The position numbers and the translations under genes are program-made. Positions 33,261-45,201 of a stretch of DNA of 64,000 nucleotides are shown piece after piece. This DNA comes from Aplectana chamaeleonis. Lineage: Eukaryota > Nematoda > Chromadorea > Rhabditida > Cosmocercidae. The stretch's first letter is position 1. Each line of letters starts with the position of its first letter. The notes below the pieces were generated by a model. The model made no database searches, had not been told where the DNA came from, and saw nothing but the letters and a program-made list of their open reading frames with translations. The stretch is taken from positions 62,001 to 126,000 of the forward strand of contig JAPDOI010000212.1 of assembly GCA_029168955.1 (NCBI GenBank), given 5' to 3'.

Positions 33261-34109
33261 AAGGTAGTGTTCACAAGTAAAGAAGTGTATTCTAGTTTTC
33301 AATGATTTTGAATAGGCAAGTTCACAAAGTAAGGTGTAAGGGGGAAATGTTCACACAAAACTCTCAAATATCGGAGAAAAAAAGCGTAAAAAACCTCTAA
33401 AATAGTTAATTACGCCTGTTTGGAGCAGTTGGCGCAATGCGGACTCTCGACAATCGAAATGCCGGAAATGATTTGCGATTCAAAATTCTTCGGTGTAAAA
33501 ACGCCAATCTCCAGTATTTTTCTCGCGTACGGGCGCGAAACGGAGGTTAGAGACAGCGAGAGAGCGTTTGGTTGTCGGAGAGGGCAGCATCGCGTTGGGT
33601 GATGGAAATTTCGATTTTTTTTGTTTTCCATTTGTACTAAAAATTTTTGGAAAATAAAGTGGTTCAATGCATATGCTAGGATGATGCAATCTTTCGGGAA
33701 AAAGAGTTTATGAAGATTTTGCAACTGTTCCTCTGAAAAAACGAACAGTGGACAACTGTCACATGGGCGCGGCGATCCCTTGAGTCCCGAGATTCTCATC
33801 CGATTCCTGGTCGTTTTTCATCATTCTCGTTTCCGAAAGCGCGCGCTAATGGCGAAATGTGAGCGAATCGATCAGGCTGCTTGGCAGATTGCTATCGAAA
33901 ACGTTCGTGGCGGCGAAAACGTGTCAGAACGGGGGGCGGAGCGGTATAAGCAAGCGTACTGGGCTAACGAAATCTTCACTTCGCGGTCGTTTCTATCGAT
34001 TTCCGGACCGTTTTCGTTGCTTTCTTTGACCTTATCATCTCCAGCATCTGCTGGCGTAGTGTTTCACACTGAAAACTCGAAAACATGATGTATCGTGGAC
34101 ACTGCCTTC
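33261..34109. repeat. TTAA-MITE relative (subfamily B), second copy
   Basis: Left end AAGGTAGTGTTCACAAG, right end CGTGGACACTGCCTT. About 240 bp of the interior (33840-34080) is homologous, in reverse orientation, to 6363-6595. Confidence 0.7.
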
Positions 34110-34672
34110 AATCATGGTTGTTTTTGACTATGCAGGGTCAGGTCAAGGGCTTTCTGTGACAGGCGTTGCAGATAGTTTAGCTAAAATGACCGAAAACAAC
34201 CTTCTCTCATTAAAATTTGGCCCACTTTTGTTACATTTCATTCCTGGCAATGGGAGGACTGAGGTGCATTCCAAGAAGATTTCCATGGGAGTAAAATGGG
34301 TCTGATAAGATATAACGAATGATAATCTAACAGATGAACCATCTTCACTTGGCGGTCTCTCAATCGATTGGTCATGGCTCAAAATACTTATCAGATTCAT
34401 TTTCCGTGGAAATTTTCTTGGGACGCACCCCTGGAGTGAAAGAAGGAGTTGATATGTGAACCTAATAGCCTATCATATATCAGTGCTGTTTCTTGTGATC
34501 ACATGCTGTTTACATGTTGAAGGCTAATAAAACACAGACCGACGTTATCTATTGGGCGGCTTCACAGGATGTGCCCTAAGTATGATTCGAGCAAATCTTG
34601 ACCCACCTTTCCTCCATTTTTAATTTTTAATTTTTTTCACAACTTTCACATGAACGGGACTGACAAGGGAAG

Positions 34673-34997
34673 GATCATTACATGCCGTGGCCATTTCAAA
34701 TGAAATATGCGTTTCGAGGATCAATTTTAGACGTAGAAATCGGATTTTCACTCTGTAGCTGCGAATCGTTCCTCTGAACGGAGCTATGAGCATTTTTATA
34801 TTGATTTCTATAGAAAAGTGTGAATTTCTATAGAATTATGATGCGTCTACGAGTGAAGCGCGAAAAACGCCTACAATTCCTTTCAGAGAAGCGATTAGCA
34901 GCTGCAGAGTAAAAATTCGAATTCTACGTCGAAAATTGGTCCTAGTTATGCATGTTTCATTTATAATGGCCGCGGCATGTAATGATCCTTCCCTTGT
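34673..34997. repeat. Foldback element, ACAAGGGAAGGATCATTACA family
   Basis: Arms of about 110 bp: ACAAGGGAAGGATCATTACA at the left, its inverse at the right, including TGCCGTGGCCATT. Related interior sequence near 27330-27400. Confidence 0.85.
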
Positions 34998-35205
34998 GGG
35001 CTCTGCATAATACGATAGAGGAGTGCTGAAAAGATAACGTACCCCAAGAGATCAGTAAACCGTCAGACGTGATTTTGTGATTTTCTGTATTAATTGATTT
35101 TAGCAGTCGATACCCTCCGTGAAACACTTCTCAAGTACGAAGACGCAATTTTCTGGAATAAGGCGGCACATTTTTGAGTCTTCCATATTCCCTGTACGAG
35201 CTTAA

Positions 35206-35662
35206 AGGCAGCGTTCCTTAAAGGCAGTTGCGCGATTTTTTGGCTAAAACGTAAGCTTTGGGTCCCTCTAAGAAGATTAGGAACTGCGACGAAAAACGAC
35301 CGGTAAGTGGGTGAAAATCTCGTGGGCCAGCCAACCCATTGGGCCACTCCGCCCACGTCCTATAACAGTTTCCTTATATTTGTGGTTAGATGAGCGATGG
35401 TTTCTGATCAACAGCCCCGTTTTTCCCTTCATTCTCAACGTCTCTCTTTACTCAGGTCAGCTCGCACACATCGGCTGCAGAAAACGGAAGTTACGAGCCT
35501 CGGACAACTCGTCCACAATGCTTCTATAGCTGAATTTTGAGGGGCCATAACTCCAGATCCATGGGGTCTTGTACGATTCCACGGACATCATTGGAATCAG
35601 CATGGTACCGTTTTCAAGATAGGCGGAAGAACAGAGAAACGACTTCTATCGTGGGCACTGCC
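35206..35662. repeat. TTAA-MITE subfamily A
   Basis: Left end AGGCAGCGTTCC after TTAA, immediately followed by a second start (TTAAAGGCAG at 35218), suggesting a nested or repeated insertion. The right end is CGTGGGCACTGCC. Interior shared with the 38.3 and 40.4 kb copies. Confidence 0.82.
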
Positions 35663-36737
35663 TTTACAAGGGGTTGGATATTTAGTGAGAACGGTTCTTA
35701 TTTAAGCCATTAGTGAGTTTGGCAGATATGTGATACCCGAACACTTCTACTAGTGCATCTTTGCATTCACGGATAAAGATGAGTGTAGATTTTCTTCTGC
35801 GTAAGAACGTGATCACTATACGCACTTTTCTTCCTAGTGACATTCGATATGATTTATCCTCTGCTCAGTAAACACGAGTTTAGGATTGCTGTCGTTTATA
35901 TGGCGTCCATTCTGCAGAGTAATTTGACATAGTCGAAATGAATTGGCTATCTGCTCGGACAGTAACGTCTGATTCCACGTTCGACTTTCAATAAATCTCG
36001 GCATGATATGGTATTGTAGTGGCACTTGATTGAGCACATTGTCGGAGATGATACAGTTTATATCGGCTAACGTTATCGGCGTTTTTCACGCAGCTTCGTC
36101 GAAGCCTCTGGAATGCGAAAGATGCGATAAGGATTTAGCCGACCTTCTAAGCACTATTTCACAGCAAATGAAAGTTTTCAAGAAAATAGGGCGAAACACA
36201 ACGTCATCAAGGCATTTTGGGTATAAGGGTACTAACCTTCAGAAAAGAGACCAAGGCCCACCAGATTAACCCTTCCGTTTTTGCCCCAGATGCCCAGGTC
36301 AAACTTTCCGATGGAATAAGTCATACAAAAACTGGGTGGTTCCGCAAACCAACAAATATAAAAACATACTTGGCTCCACTTCAATTCTGCTCACCCCACA
36401 AACACCAAAAAGCCATCATCAAAAACATGTTCCGCACACGGCCATCGCAGTTTCCTCAGATAGCGCGCAGAAGACCGCCTCTCTGGTGAAAGTGGCCCAG
36501 CGCATCGCTCTCACCAAGAAAACGGCTATCCTACCAGATGTCCTAAATCGTTTTAGGCGGCGACCACCCTTTGAGCAAATAGCGATGTCGTGGAGCAGCA
36601 GTCAAAAATAGGGTTTTGTGCGCCTTTCATTTCCTGATGAGCTAAAGCGCGGCTATCACGCTCCTGTATTCGGAAAGCAGACCTCCAGGACATGGTCCAG
36701 CTGATCGAGAGTCCGCCCCAAAACCTTAAAGGGACAA

Positions 36738-37100
36738 TTGGTCAGGAACCAAGCTTATATGGATCCGCGCTTGCACTACGGCACATCTTGCGTAATTTGC
36801 CCATATGGAAAGGAAGGCGTGATTGTAATGAGCACAGGGGGTGGTCTATCTGATAACCCTGTCAGATGTGCAGGGAGGGAGGAGTACGTGGGAGAAACCA
36901 GTGCAGGCATCTTTGTGTGGATTAAAGAGCATTTGGATGGCCTTAGGAACTCCAAGGTTTTCTCCATTGGGGAACACCGGGTGCGCGTGCATGAAAACAG
37001 CCGTTTCGATGTAGGTGTCACGATCCTTGCACGGGAACCAGATATCGCTGCTCGCAGAACTCTGGAGGCCTTCTGGATAAACTCGAAATCCGCAAATTAA
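36738..37100 (+). pseudogene. GIY-YIG endonuclease domain of Penelope-like element
   Basis: A 120-codon open frame. CVICPYG (18-24) matches the Cys-rich linker of Penelope proteins. REEYVGETSAGIFVWIKEHL (47-66) is the GIY-YIG core, and RTLEAFWI (107-114) carries the conserved Glu. The catalytic Arg before IKEH is Trp here (residue 61), and the first GIY half is eroded, so this copy is probably inactive. Upstream RT sequence is broken. Confidence 0.78.
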
Positions 37101-37411
37101 CAGAAAGGACGAATGTGTGGCGATCACTCAAGAACTAGCCCCTTTTGTTGACCTTTGTGGGTTTTGATTTGCCAATGGGCTTGATCAGCCTTCTGAAGGC
37201 TAACGAGGTGGGTGGTCTGATGTGGTCCCGCTCATTCACCCGCCATCTGAGTTCAACTGAGGGTGTCTGGCAGGCCTTGGTCTGTTTTGAAGGTTAGTAC
37301 CCTTAAAATGCCTTGCGACGTTGTGTTTCGCCTATTTTCTTGAAAACTTTCTCTATTTGCTGTGAAATAATTACTTGGTCAGCTAAATCCTTATGTGTCT
37401 TTCGCATTCCA

Positions 37412-37447
37412 GGCTCCGACGAAGGCGAAAACGCCGAAACGTTAGCC
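37412..37447 (+). ncRNA. Hammerhead-ribozyme-like core in pLTR of Penelope-like element
   Basis: The segment contains CCGACGA, a stem GGCG-AAAA-CGCC, then GAAA and a closing arm. This is the order of the hammerhead core (CUGANGA, stem II, GAAA), with C instead of U at the second core position. Penelope-like pLTRs are known to carry hammerhead motifs. The opposite flank (36107-36065, minus) holds a more eroded version. Confidence 0.4.
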
Positions 37448-37500
37448 GAATAAAACTGTATCATCTCGGACATTTGCTCAATCAAGTGCTACTACAGTAA

Positions 37501-38247
37501 CGTTTGAATTTCATGGACTTATAAAAAAAGTAAATTGACACAAGGGGACTATCTTCTGTTTGTGGGCGGTAGCCTTAACGTGGCGAAAGCACGACAAGAT
37601 CGTGGGAAATAAGGAGGAACGAAGGATTGCGACTGGAGGATACTTCGGCTTGTGGCAGCCCACTCTATACGACTTTGGCACCTCTTTATTTTATGGGGGA
37701 CGACCTTGTCTCATCTACGAAGTGAAGGGCGTCACGCTCATAACGCGCGGGCGTTGCATTGGAATAGGAATGGCCTGACGCCCCCCACCCCACGGCACGC
37801 GCTTGACGCCCGTTCCGCTATGCCGGTGTTTTCATCTGTTTTATTATTAGTATATCAACTACTTCACGACATTTTCATCTGTTTTATTATTAATATAGCA
37901 ACAACTTCATTCCGTTTCATAATAGTAGATGTCGTCCGTACATCCCCTGCAACCTTGATGGTGACACATTTTGCTGATTCGGCAAAGTTAAGGCCAACTT
38001 CAAATCGCTCCGCCACAGCATCGCCGCATAGACTCCGCAAGCGCGGGACGCGCGTAGAAAGTATTCATACACCAACGCGCGTGATGTCCAGGCGTTAAAG
38101 AGTATGAAATAGCGAGGTGCCAGGAGAGGCGCACGCTTTTTTTGCCGGATGTTCCTCTTAGGCGTGCACAAAACAATCTTCCCGTTCCTTCATTACCACC
38201 CAAACACTGCAGTTACTATACAACCCCGCTCCTCGCACAGTCTGACA
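37501..38247. other. Intergenic, nothing assigned
   Basis: GC-richer to 37830, then a short direct repeat. Frames at 37560-38098 show no recognised motif. Confidence 0.45.
37838..37907. repeat. Two-copy direct repeat, about 38 bp
   Basis: TTTTCATCTGTTTTATTATT occurs twice, each followed by TATAKCAAC. Confidence 0.7.
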
Positions 38248-38251
38248 TTAA

Positions 38252-38731
38252 GGCACTGTTCGCGATAAACTTCATCCTCGAATTTTCCATGACAAACGCT
38301 TCTCGTGGCTCTCAGAAGCAGAACAGCGTCGAAAAAACGGGACGAAAAGCTACCCAGGAGCCGCAAAACGGCTTAGAAAAGTGGGAAAACCACGCCATTG
38401 TGTCCCGCCTCTTCCTGCACCTCGACGTGAACGAAGGAACACTCGAAATCGTGAGTTGAGCGATGGTTTCCGATCAAAAGCCCCGTTCTTCCCTTCATTC
38501 TCAACTTCTCTCTTTACTCAGGTCAGCTCGCTCACATTGGCTGCAAAAGACGGAAGTTACAAGCCTCGGACAACTCGTCCACCATTTTCCCTAGCTCAAT
38601 TTTTGAGGGACCATAACTCCATTCCCAGAAGGTCTTGTACGATTCCAGAAGCATCATTGGAATCAGAATGGGACCGGTTTCAAGATAGGCAAAAAAAAAC
38701 AGAAAAGCGATTTTTATCGCGAACAGTGCCT
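38252..38731. repeat. TTAA-MITE subfamily A
   Basis: Terminal repeats GGCACTGTTCGCGATAAA and its inverse. TTAA on the left (38248-38251) and TTAG on the right (38732 on), a decayed duplication. Interior as in the 59.8 kb copy. Confidence 0.85.
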
Positions 38732-39454
38732 TTAGAGATACTCGAGCAGGTTCGTTGCTGGATTGTGTTTTATAGTTTTACCCTCAACTGATCTCGTAGT
38801 TTGTGTAGGCCGGTAACTGTTTTGCGGAACGTGTGAGGACCAACCTCCTGACAATGAGCCAGTGAAGATGAAGGCCCGAGGCGCAAAAGAGAAGAAAAAG
38901 AGTTTTTGACTTCTGCTGATAGTCCCAGGGCGGTTATTGAGGGCGCTGAACACCATTATGAGATCCTTTTCCAGATTTTGGATGGATTACTGAGCACGAA
39001 GGTACAGAAAGTATAAAAAACAGCCGTATTGAGATTATAACTTCTTTGAACCAGCACCTCGGCGCGGCATACTACGCAGTTTTACTATGGATGCCCAAGA
39101 GATACTAAGAATACAATTCGTTGCTGCAGATGCGTTTAACGCCCCCTTGTAAGCATGTAGGAGGCTCTGACTGATACAGAGCGCACGCATCCTTATAGTA
39201 GGGAGACGAAATCTTTTCAAAAGTATAATTGATGACCAAGGAGAAGCAACTCATTCATGTATACATGTAAATACGCTTTTTTCAAAGCGAATATCCAAGG
39301 TCTTTTGCGTTTCTATCGCGATTGCCACCAATTTCTCTAAAGTGAGCGCCCTGCTACGCTAGCGTGCAGCGGTCGAACTGTAGAGACAAATCGATAAAGT
39401 TCCTCAAATCAGCAACCAACTGTATGCAGTTTGCGCCGAAAAGAAGCGTACAAA

Positions 39455-39980
39455 AGACAGAGTAAAGTACCGCGCATGTTTTCTTTTGCAAAAATGGCGT
39501 TTCGCGTGGTTTTTTGAGCCCACAAAGCGCCGCATCGCCATAACTCCTTTCAAAATTGACGAAATGAGTTTTTCAGGAAGTTTTCGTGTTCCTCTGTTCG
39601 TTCCTCTATGCGAAGCGAATGTGATGGTACGAGTAGAAAGCCCTTGTAACTCCGGTATTTCGTTCAAAAATGTGTATTTCCTTCTAAGATTCACATCGAC
39701 CACAGGTCAAAATAGAACAGAATTCTGCTATCATGACCATCTGATCGTAGTGAGGGATTGGTGGTACAAATATTCATTTTTCGATAAACTTCTGGAATTG
39801 GATCTATGATTTTGTAACACTATCGTATAGGACTAAATGGAAACAATCTAAAAATGACTTCAGAATTGAAATCGGACCACTTTGAAACAAGTTATGGCTT
39901 TGCGGCGCTTTGTGAGCGCAAGAAACGTCGCAAAACGCTTTCTTTGCAAGGAATTTGCTCGGTACTGCACTAAATTGGAG
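39455..39980. repeat. 520-bp foldback, CACAAAGCGCCGCA family
   Basis: Left arm 39455-39580, right arm 39865-39980 inverted. Both carry CACAAAGCGCCGCA and GCCATAACT. Confidence 0.78.
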
Positions 39981-40365
39981 TTAACACTTACTTCCTGCTT
40001 TCCACATCGCCCTCAGGCTAGAGATGCGGCTTGAAGCCTTCATGAGCGCTCAAGGAGAATACATTCGTTGAACATGCTCTTAGGAGAACAACTTGTATTC
40101 CTTTGCTTATTCAAAAATAATGTTGTTGTTCCGGGCCTGTGCGCTAGTGAACTCCCACCGGAATCTCGAGAAGTGGAACATACCTAATAGCCACCCTGAG
40201 TGCATTCTGTGCTATAATAAAACTAGGGTTGCACTCTTTCGTGCTTCCGCTTTTTTCTCCTGCACAGCGTTTGCGCTGATATATGCACCTGGGCGGTACA
40301 CTTCCTACATCTGTTTTTGCTGAGCCTCTATTGCATGGCCAAAACGATTTCCCTGGCCGTCTTAA

Positions 40366-40830
40366 AGGCAGTGTTCACGATAAAAGTCATTTTTCTGTTT
40401 TTCCGCCTATCTTGAAAACGGTCCCAGGCTGAATTCAATGATGTCCCTGGAATCGTACAAGACTCCTTGGAAACGGGGTTATGGCCTCTTAATATTCAGC
40501 TAGGGAAGCATTGTGGACGAGTTGTCCGAGGCTTGTAACTCCCGTTTTTTGCAGCCGATGTGCGCGAGCTGACCTGAGTAGAGTGAGACGTTGAGAATGA
40601 AGGGAAGAACGGGGCTTTTGATCGGAAACCTTCGCTGATTTAACCATGAATTCAGGGGAACTGTTATGGGACGTGAGCGGAGTGGCCTAATTGGTTGGCT
40701 GGCCCACGAGATTTTCACCCACTTACCGACCGTTTTTCGTCGCACTTCCGTTCTTAATCCTCTTAGAGAGATCCAAAGCTTACGTTTAAGTCAAAAAAAA
40801 CGTGTAACTTTTTCTTCGTGAACACTGCCT
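40366..40830. repeat. TTAA-MITE subfamily A
   Basis: A 465-bp copy in inverted orientation, TTAA on both sides (40362-40365, 40831-40834). Terminal repeats AGGCAGTGTTCACGA. The interior shares the CATTCTCAAC and GGACAACTCGTCC segments with the other A copies. Confidence 0.9.
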
Positions 40831-41164
40831 TTAAGATCTCCTCGGCCTGAGACGACTTCCTACTTCACCAATACAGGGACCTCTTCCGATCATTTTGTTA
40901 CAGCAAGCATAACGAGTTCTTGACTCTAAGGCAAAGTGATTCTTCCCCTATCTCAAGCGATTCTCGGCCCCGAGCCGCATGAAACAGGAATCGGAGCCGC
41001 CTGACAGTTCGGCTCGTTCTCCCAATTCCGACCTCATATGGTACTATAGTCTCTAAGATTGTGGAATTGTGAACATGCTGTTGGGTTTGTTAGGCGAAGC
41101 TACAATATGCCAGAGATAGCGTCCATAGCTATGTGGGAACACAAGCGAGAACCACCACTCAGGT

Positions 41165-41396
41165 AAAGTCTGTCCAAATGAGACTGCCCGCTCGCGCGGT
41201 TGGCGAGCGTGCCGAGCCTTCGTAGTGAAGGCACTTTTCGGAGTTATAAATCGATTAGGAGCAGTATCAGACGAATAATGAGTCATATTCCAGTTGACTA
41301 ATTGCAGTCGTGGGGAGACTGGACTGAAAAATGCCCCGTGACGGACGCTCAACACGCACGCCGACCGCATGGGTGGACCGTTTCATTCGGACAGAC
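41165..41396. repeat. GTCTGTCC hairpin element, copy 2
   Basis: Ends AAGTCTGTCCAAATGAGAC and its near-inverse CATTCGGACAGACT. Confidence 0.75.
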
Positions 41397-41553
41397 TATA
41401 CAATATATACCCTCCAACTTTGCAAAAAAGTGAAGGAAGGTTTCCTCGCATTTTTTTCCTCATACATAACTCCGTCATATATAACTTACATACATACATA
41501 ACTTCGTCATGTTTTTGAGGACCAGAAAGTTATTGCTATAATCGCCTAATCAA

Positions 41554-41772
41554 GATCTACAAGGTGGTGTTGGAATATTTTGATAGCCTTAACTACATAT
41601 ATGTTAACTATAGGTGAAACGCCCTTTCCAGAACACGTTTTGACTCTTCAGAATGATAAAGCCCGCCTAGCATCTTGACGAGTCAAAACGTATCCCGGCT
41701 GGGGCATCGCACCTATAGTTGACCTTTAGTTGAAGCTATCTGCGAAATTTCGATAACATCTTGTAGGTCGCG
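41554..41772. repeat. 220-bp hairpin, CAACTATAGGTG family
   Basis: Arms with AACTATAGGTG and ACGTTTTGACTC on the left and inverses on the right. Outer ends TCTACAAGGTGGTGTT/ACATCTTGTAGG. Confidence 0.78.
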
Positions 41773-42080
41773 TTGAGGCGAGTCTAGCAATGTGTTTTTT
41801 GTCTCCGAAATTCCAAACTTGACGGAGTCTGTAAAAAAGCGAAATTCACATGGTTCCAATGCGCCCGGGTGCGGAGCGGTGGCTAGAGAAGGCGAGAGAA
41901 CGGAGGGCAGACGGAGACAGCAGATTTGCGTGCGCCGCGAGTGATGGGGATTGCATTAATTCACAGAGGATAACTAGGGCCATTTTTTTGCATTTTCCAT
42001 CCTTATTGGGCGGGAATCGATACGGCTGCTACGCACTGTCGCAGTGTGCGTCGCGAAAAGTACTGCCAGCACGGATCGCC

Positions 42081-42328
42081 CTGCTCAGGCGATTCTCGGC
42101 CCCGAGCCACACCGAACAGGCATCGTAACCGCCTGACGATTCGGCTCGTTCTCCCAATCTCCGGGCCACTGCTGTTGCAGTTCGGGCCAACCTGAATAGC
42201 CCGGACAGCAACAGTAGTGGCCCGGAAAGCAACAGCAGTGGCCCGGACAGCAACAGGAGCCGACTCGCAGATTGTGAGCACGAGCCCAACTGTCAGGCGG
42301 CTCGGGGCCGAAAATCGTCTAAGTGATA
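42081..42328. repeat. CTCAGGCGAT-terminal element with 21-bp tandem units
   Basis: Inverted ends CTCAGGCGATTCTCGGCCCC and GGGGCCGAAAATCGTCTAAG. Interior holds 3-4 copies of a GGCCCGGACAGCAACAGCAG-type unit (42170-42262). A half copy lies at 40951-41040. Confidence 0.8.
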
Positions 42329-42431
42329 CTTTGCGTTTCTTTTGACGTGTTGACGCCAACTCGGTGCACGTATGTTATAAGATGTGTGCACCGCACTTGC
42401 GCCAATACAGAACAAGGAACGCAAAGTATCA
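42324..42431. repeat. TTGGCGCAAACTCGGTGC MITE, copy 2
   Basis: Ends TGATACTTTGCGTT/ACGCAAAGTATCA variants with the same inner arms and centre. It directly abuts the CTCAGGCGAT element. Confidence 0.83.
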
Positions 42432-42902
42432 GTACGTTCAATCTCGACTGTATGCCCTAGGCCTCATAGTCAGCGACAATTCGGGATCGCCACGCAAGTT
42501 AGATCTATTCAGCAGATATGAACAGAACTATGCATTGTATTCTGCTGGAGATCTTGGCCGATTTCTTTGTTGATGTTTATTATTCTTCTGACTCCAAACG
42601 TCTCATATGACAATACTGGATGGGATTGTATTGGATTACCGCATGTTTACTGCATATCATGCTGCCACAAGATGCAGAACAGTACAACTGCCTTATATGC
42701 TTTCCCCTTCAATCTGGAGCAGTCTGCGCTTCCTGATGCATTTTCGTTTTTGAGTGTTCAGGGGAGGGAATTCGGTTATTCGGCGCTGAGTGACTTTGAG
42801 AGACCCCCTATAGATTTTCTGAATAGTTTTTTCGTTATGTTGCCGCTTTGGCCTATCCACGCTCCTCACACTGAGGTATTTCTCTATACATAGCATATGT
42901 AT

Positions 42903-43052
42903 CCTTTGTCTCGGATTGAAATTTATCTCCGTTCATCGCATGCGTCTGCGCGCGTGTGCTGCGTTTCTTTCTCCCCACACTTTCTCGCTGTCTCCACCCT
43001 CGCTCCGAACAAGCGCGCGAAGGAACAGTAAGTTTGGACCCGAAACAGAGTA
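42903..43052. repeat. Dispersed 130-bp repeat (CCGTTCATCGC), copy 2
   Basis: Same sequence as 11575-11720 with scattered differences. Not inverted. Confidence 0.75.
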
Positions 43053-43539
43053 GCGATTATACTGGGCACATTAGACTCAGCTTATAGCTTTAATCCATAA
43101 GTTAGAGAGTGGATCAAAGTTTACCAACTTCTTAGCAGCATTTACACATTTCAGACGTCCTTACCCTCTATTTCGGGCCACATTTATAGTGCGCCTGTGC
43201 TTACACGCACTCGGAGCGCGCTACGTATCGGGCTGGTACGGGCTTCCTTGCTCATCAGCTAATCTAGTAAATTCTTGCTTATGTCTTATAGTTTTCCCCC
43301 TTTCCCAAGCTTCCTTTCAGAAGTTATCAGTCTTTATAAATCATGATTACTATGTGGGCTGCGTTTACAAGTTTTTGGAGTTATCGCACAAAGGGGGGCA
43401 GTATGGCACAGAGCACGGCACAAGGTGTGAGGGGTTCCGATAGTGTTCAGGCTCCCAGCTCCGGCAAGGTCTCCCTCAGCCCCCCCTGCCACTATTTTGC
43501 TATTTTGGGCGTAGTGACCGGAGGGGGGGGGTGAGATAG

Positions 43540-44095
43540 TCGTTTTCTCACCTATACAGGAATGATTTTTAGCACATTCGCAACATTTTGAGACCTGCTT
43601 TAGTGGTACCAAAAATTTTTTTTTGCAAAATTTTCTTTACTAAAATTACTATAACATTCTTTGTAGAAGAAGATTCACCCGTGAAACTGTGGCCGGGTAA
43701 GGTTTAGGTCCGGGGTAGTAGTCTTAGGTACTTCACAGCCCCAAAGGGCTCTTTCGAAGAAATGGCTCGGTGTGAGGGAACGACAAAATCGACGATTTCC
43801 TCACACCTAAATGTATGAACTAGGTGTCAGGGAATCGTCGATTTTGTCGTTCCCTCACACCTAGCTATTTTTTCAAAAAAGAACTTTCCTGGGGCTGTTG
43901 AGTACTTCAGACCACTACCCCGGACATAAACCTTACACAGTCACAGTTTCACGGGTGAATCTCATTTACGAAGAATGTTATAATAATTTTAGTAAAGAAA
44001 ACTTTGTAGCAAAATCTATCTTTGGTACCAAAAAAGTAGGTCCTAAAATGTTGCAGATGTCTTGAAAATTATTTCTGTATAGGTGAGAAATCAGC
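43540..44095. repeat. 550-bp palindrome (foldback) with hairpin centre
   Basis: The arms (about 43547-43815 and 43840-44087) match along their length: CTCACCTATACAGGAATGAT, AACATTTTGAGACCTG and AGATTCACCCGTGAAACTG on the left with inverses on the right. The centre has TGTGAGGGAACGACAAAATC repeated in both orientations. Confidence 0.9.
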
Positions 44096-44559
44096 TTTTT
44101 TTACCTCCACCACATCGGGACATACTTTTTTCGACCTCAACCTCCCTCCGCATCAACCGTCCGACATGAAATTTTCTGTGTTGTAGCACAGGTGTATAGT
44201 CCACCGTTCAAGCCTAACAACAGTTCTCATTGCCTCGGTTCAAATCAATTACACCAACTTTTCCTTCAAAGGGGTGTAGTGCAATTACACCATACGTCAT
44301 TTATCCGCCACCGAATAACCCTCCCGCTTTCCTTCCATCAATTTAACCTCTTCCATTTTTACGTCATCCGTACGTTCGAGCCATTTGTTCATTTTCTGTT
44401 TAAAGTAGGCTCCGTAGTTTTCTCATGATCCAACCGGTTGTAAATGTTCATCAAATTTCTCTAGTGGTTGTTCTCCTTCCCTCTTAACCTGGAGTTTAAA
44501 TATCTCTGCACTGGTTTCACTTAATGTGTCATTACGTTTATTCACCAACATTATTTATT

Positions 44560-44790
44560 ACAAGCAACAAAAGTGAGTAAAACACTTATTAATGAACGTA
44601 TATGAGTTAATTATCTTCTTATTCTTCTTCTTCCTAGCGTTTGTACCACGTTGACGTAGGGTCCGCTTGTTTGGTTCTTGTCCTCCACTTATTCCTGTCA
44701 GCTGCGTCCTCCGTAGTGAGTCGTGCCTCAGCCATGTCGGTTTCCACGCGGTCGAGCCGGCGCGTTTTCGGCCTACCTCGCGGCCTGACA
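44560..44790 (-). mobile_element. RTE-like LINE, extreme 3' fragment
   Basis: On the minus strand about 50 codons encode RPRGRPKTRRLDRVETDM, ARLTTEDAADRNKW and ADPTSTWYKR, the C-terminal signature of RTE-type LINE proteins, ending just before 44634. The rest is replaced by foldback DNA. Confidence 0.6.
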
Positions 44791-44791
44791 C

Positions 44792-45001
44792 CAGGGGCGG
44801 CATGCATGAACGCAGCGAACGGTGTCAGGGAGCCGCTCCGCGTGCCATGCGCGCAGCGTCGAGCAGCGAGGCGGCCCCGAAGTTCGTGGCGTGTATTGGT
44901 GTGCCTGATTTTCGGGGCTGCCCCGTTGCTCGGCGCTGCGGACATGGTACGCGGAGCGCTCCTGAGACCGTTCGCTGCGTTCATGCATGCCGCCCCAGGG
45001 G
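44792..45001. repeat. GC-rich 210-bp foldback, CCAGGGGCGGCATGCATG ends
   Basis: Left end CCAGGGGCGGCATGCATGAA and right end its inverse. Interior arms CGTTGCTCGGCGCTGCGGAC and similar. Long chance ORFs here are by-products of the palindrome. Confidence 0.85.
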
Positions 45002-45200
45002 CCGAATGCATCATTGGGCCGGGTCGGGGCGGAGGCAGGGCAGTCTACGCCATTGAAGAGCTCTGCAAATCAACAAATCAATCGTGCCCCAGCAGCCCCA
45101 GCCCAGAGGCTGGGGTAGCTAGAAACAGCGAAAAAACACGGCTGGGCACGATTGATTAGATGATCTCCTGCCCTCGCACTGTAATCTTCAATGATGCCGA
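44992..45200. repeat. CTGGGGCCGAATGCATCA element, copy 1 (right end missing)
   Basis: Left end GGGGCCGAATGCATCATTGG, interior AATCAATCGTGCCCCAGC hairpin. The right end is cut at the CAGGGGTGTGCGG element. Confidence 0.72.
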
Positions 45201-45201
45201 C

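Larger units (their letters stand above)
36008..37500 (+). mobile_element. Penelope-like retroelement, 5' truncated, with inverted flanks
   Basis: A 1.5 kb unit. The two ends are the same about 240-bp sequence in opposite orientation (36008-36262 plus, 37500-37262 minus; both contain GAGATGATACAGTTT and the GGTACTAACCTTCA motif). Between them, degenerate RT C-terminal sequence (about 36290-36610) is followed by a GIY-YIG endonuclease frame. Inverted terminal pLTR-like copies are known for Penelope-like elements. Confidence 0.75.

Noticed and set aside
44641..45159. 172-codon plus-strand frame, with overlapping long frames on both strands
   Set aside because: It lies in GC-rich palindromic foldback DNA, where open frames appear in several registers at once. 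No splice sites or motifs.
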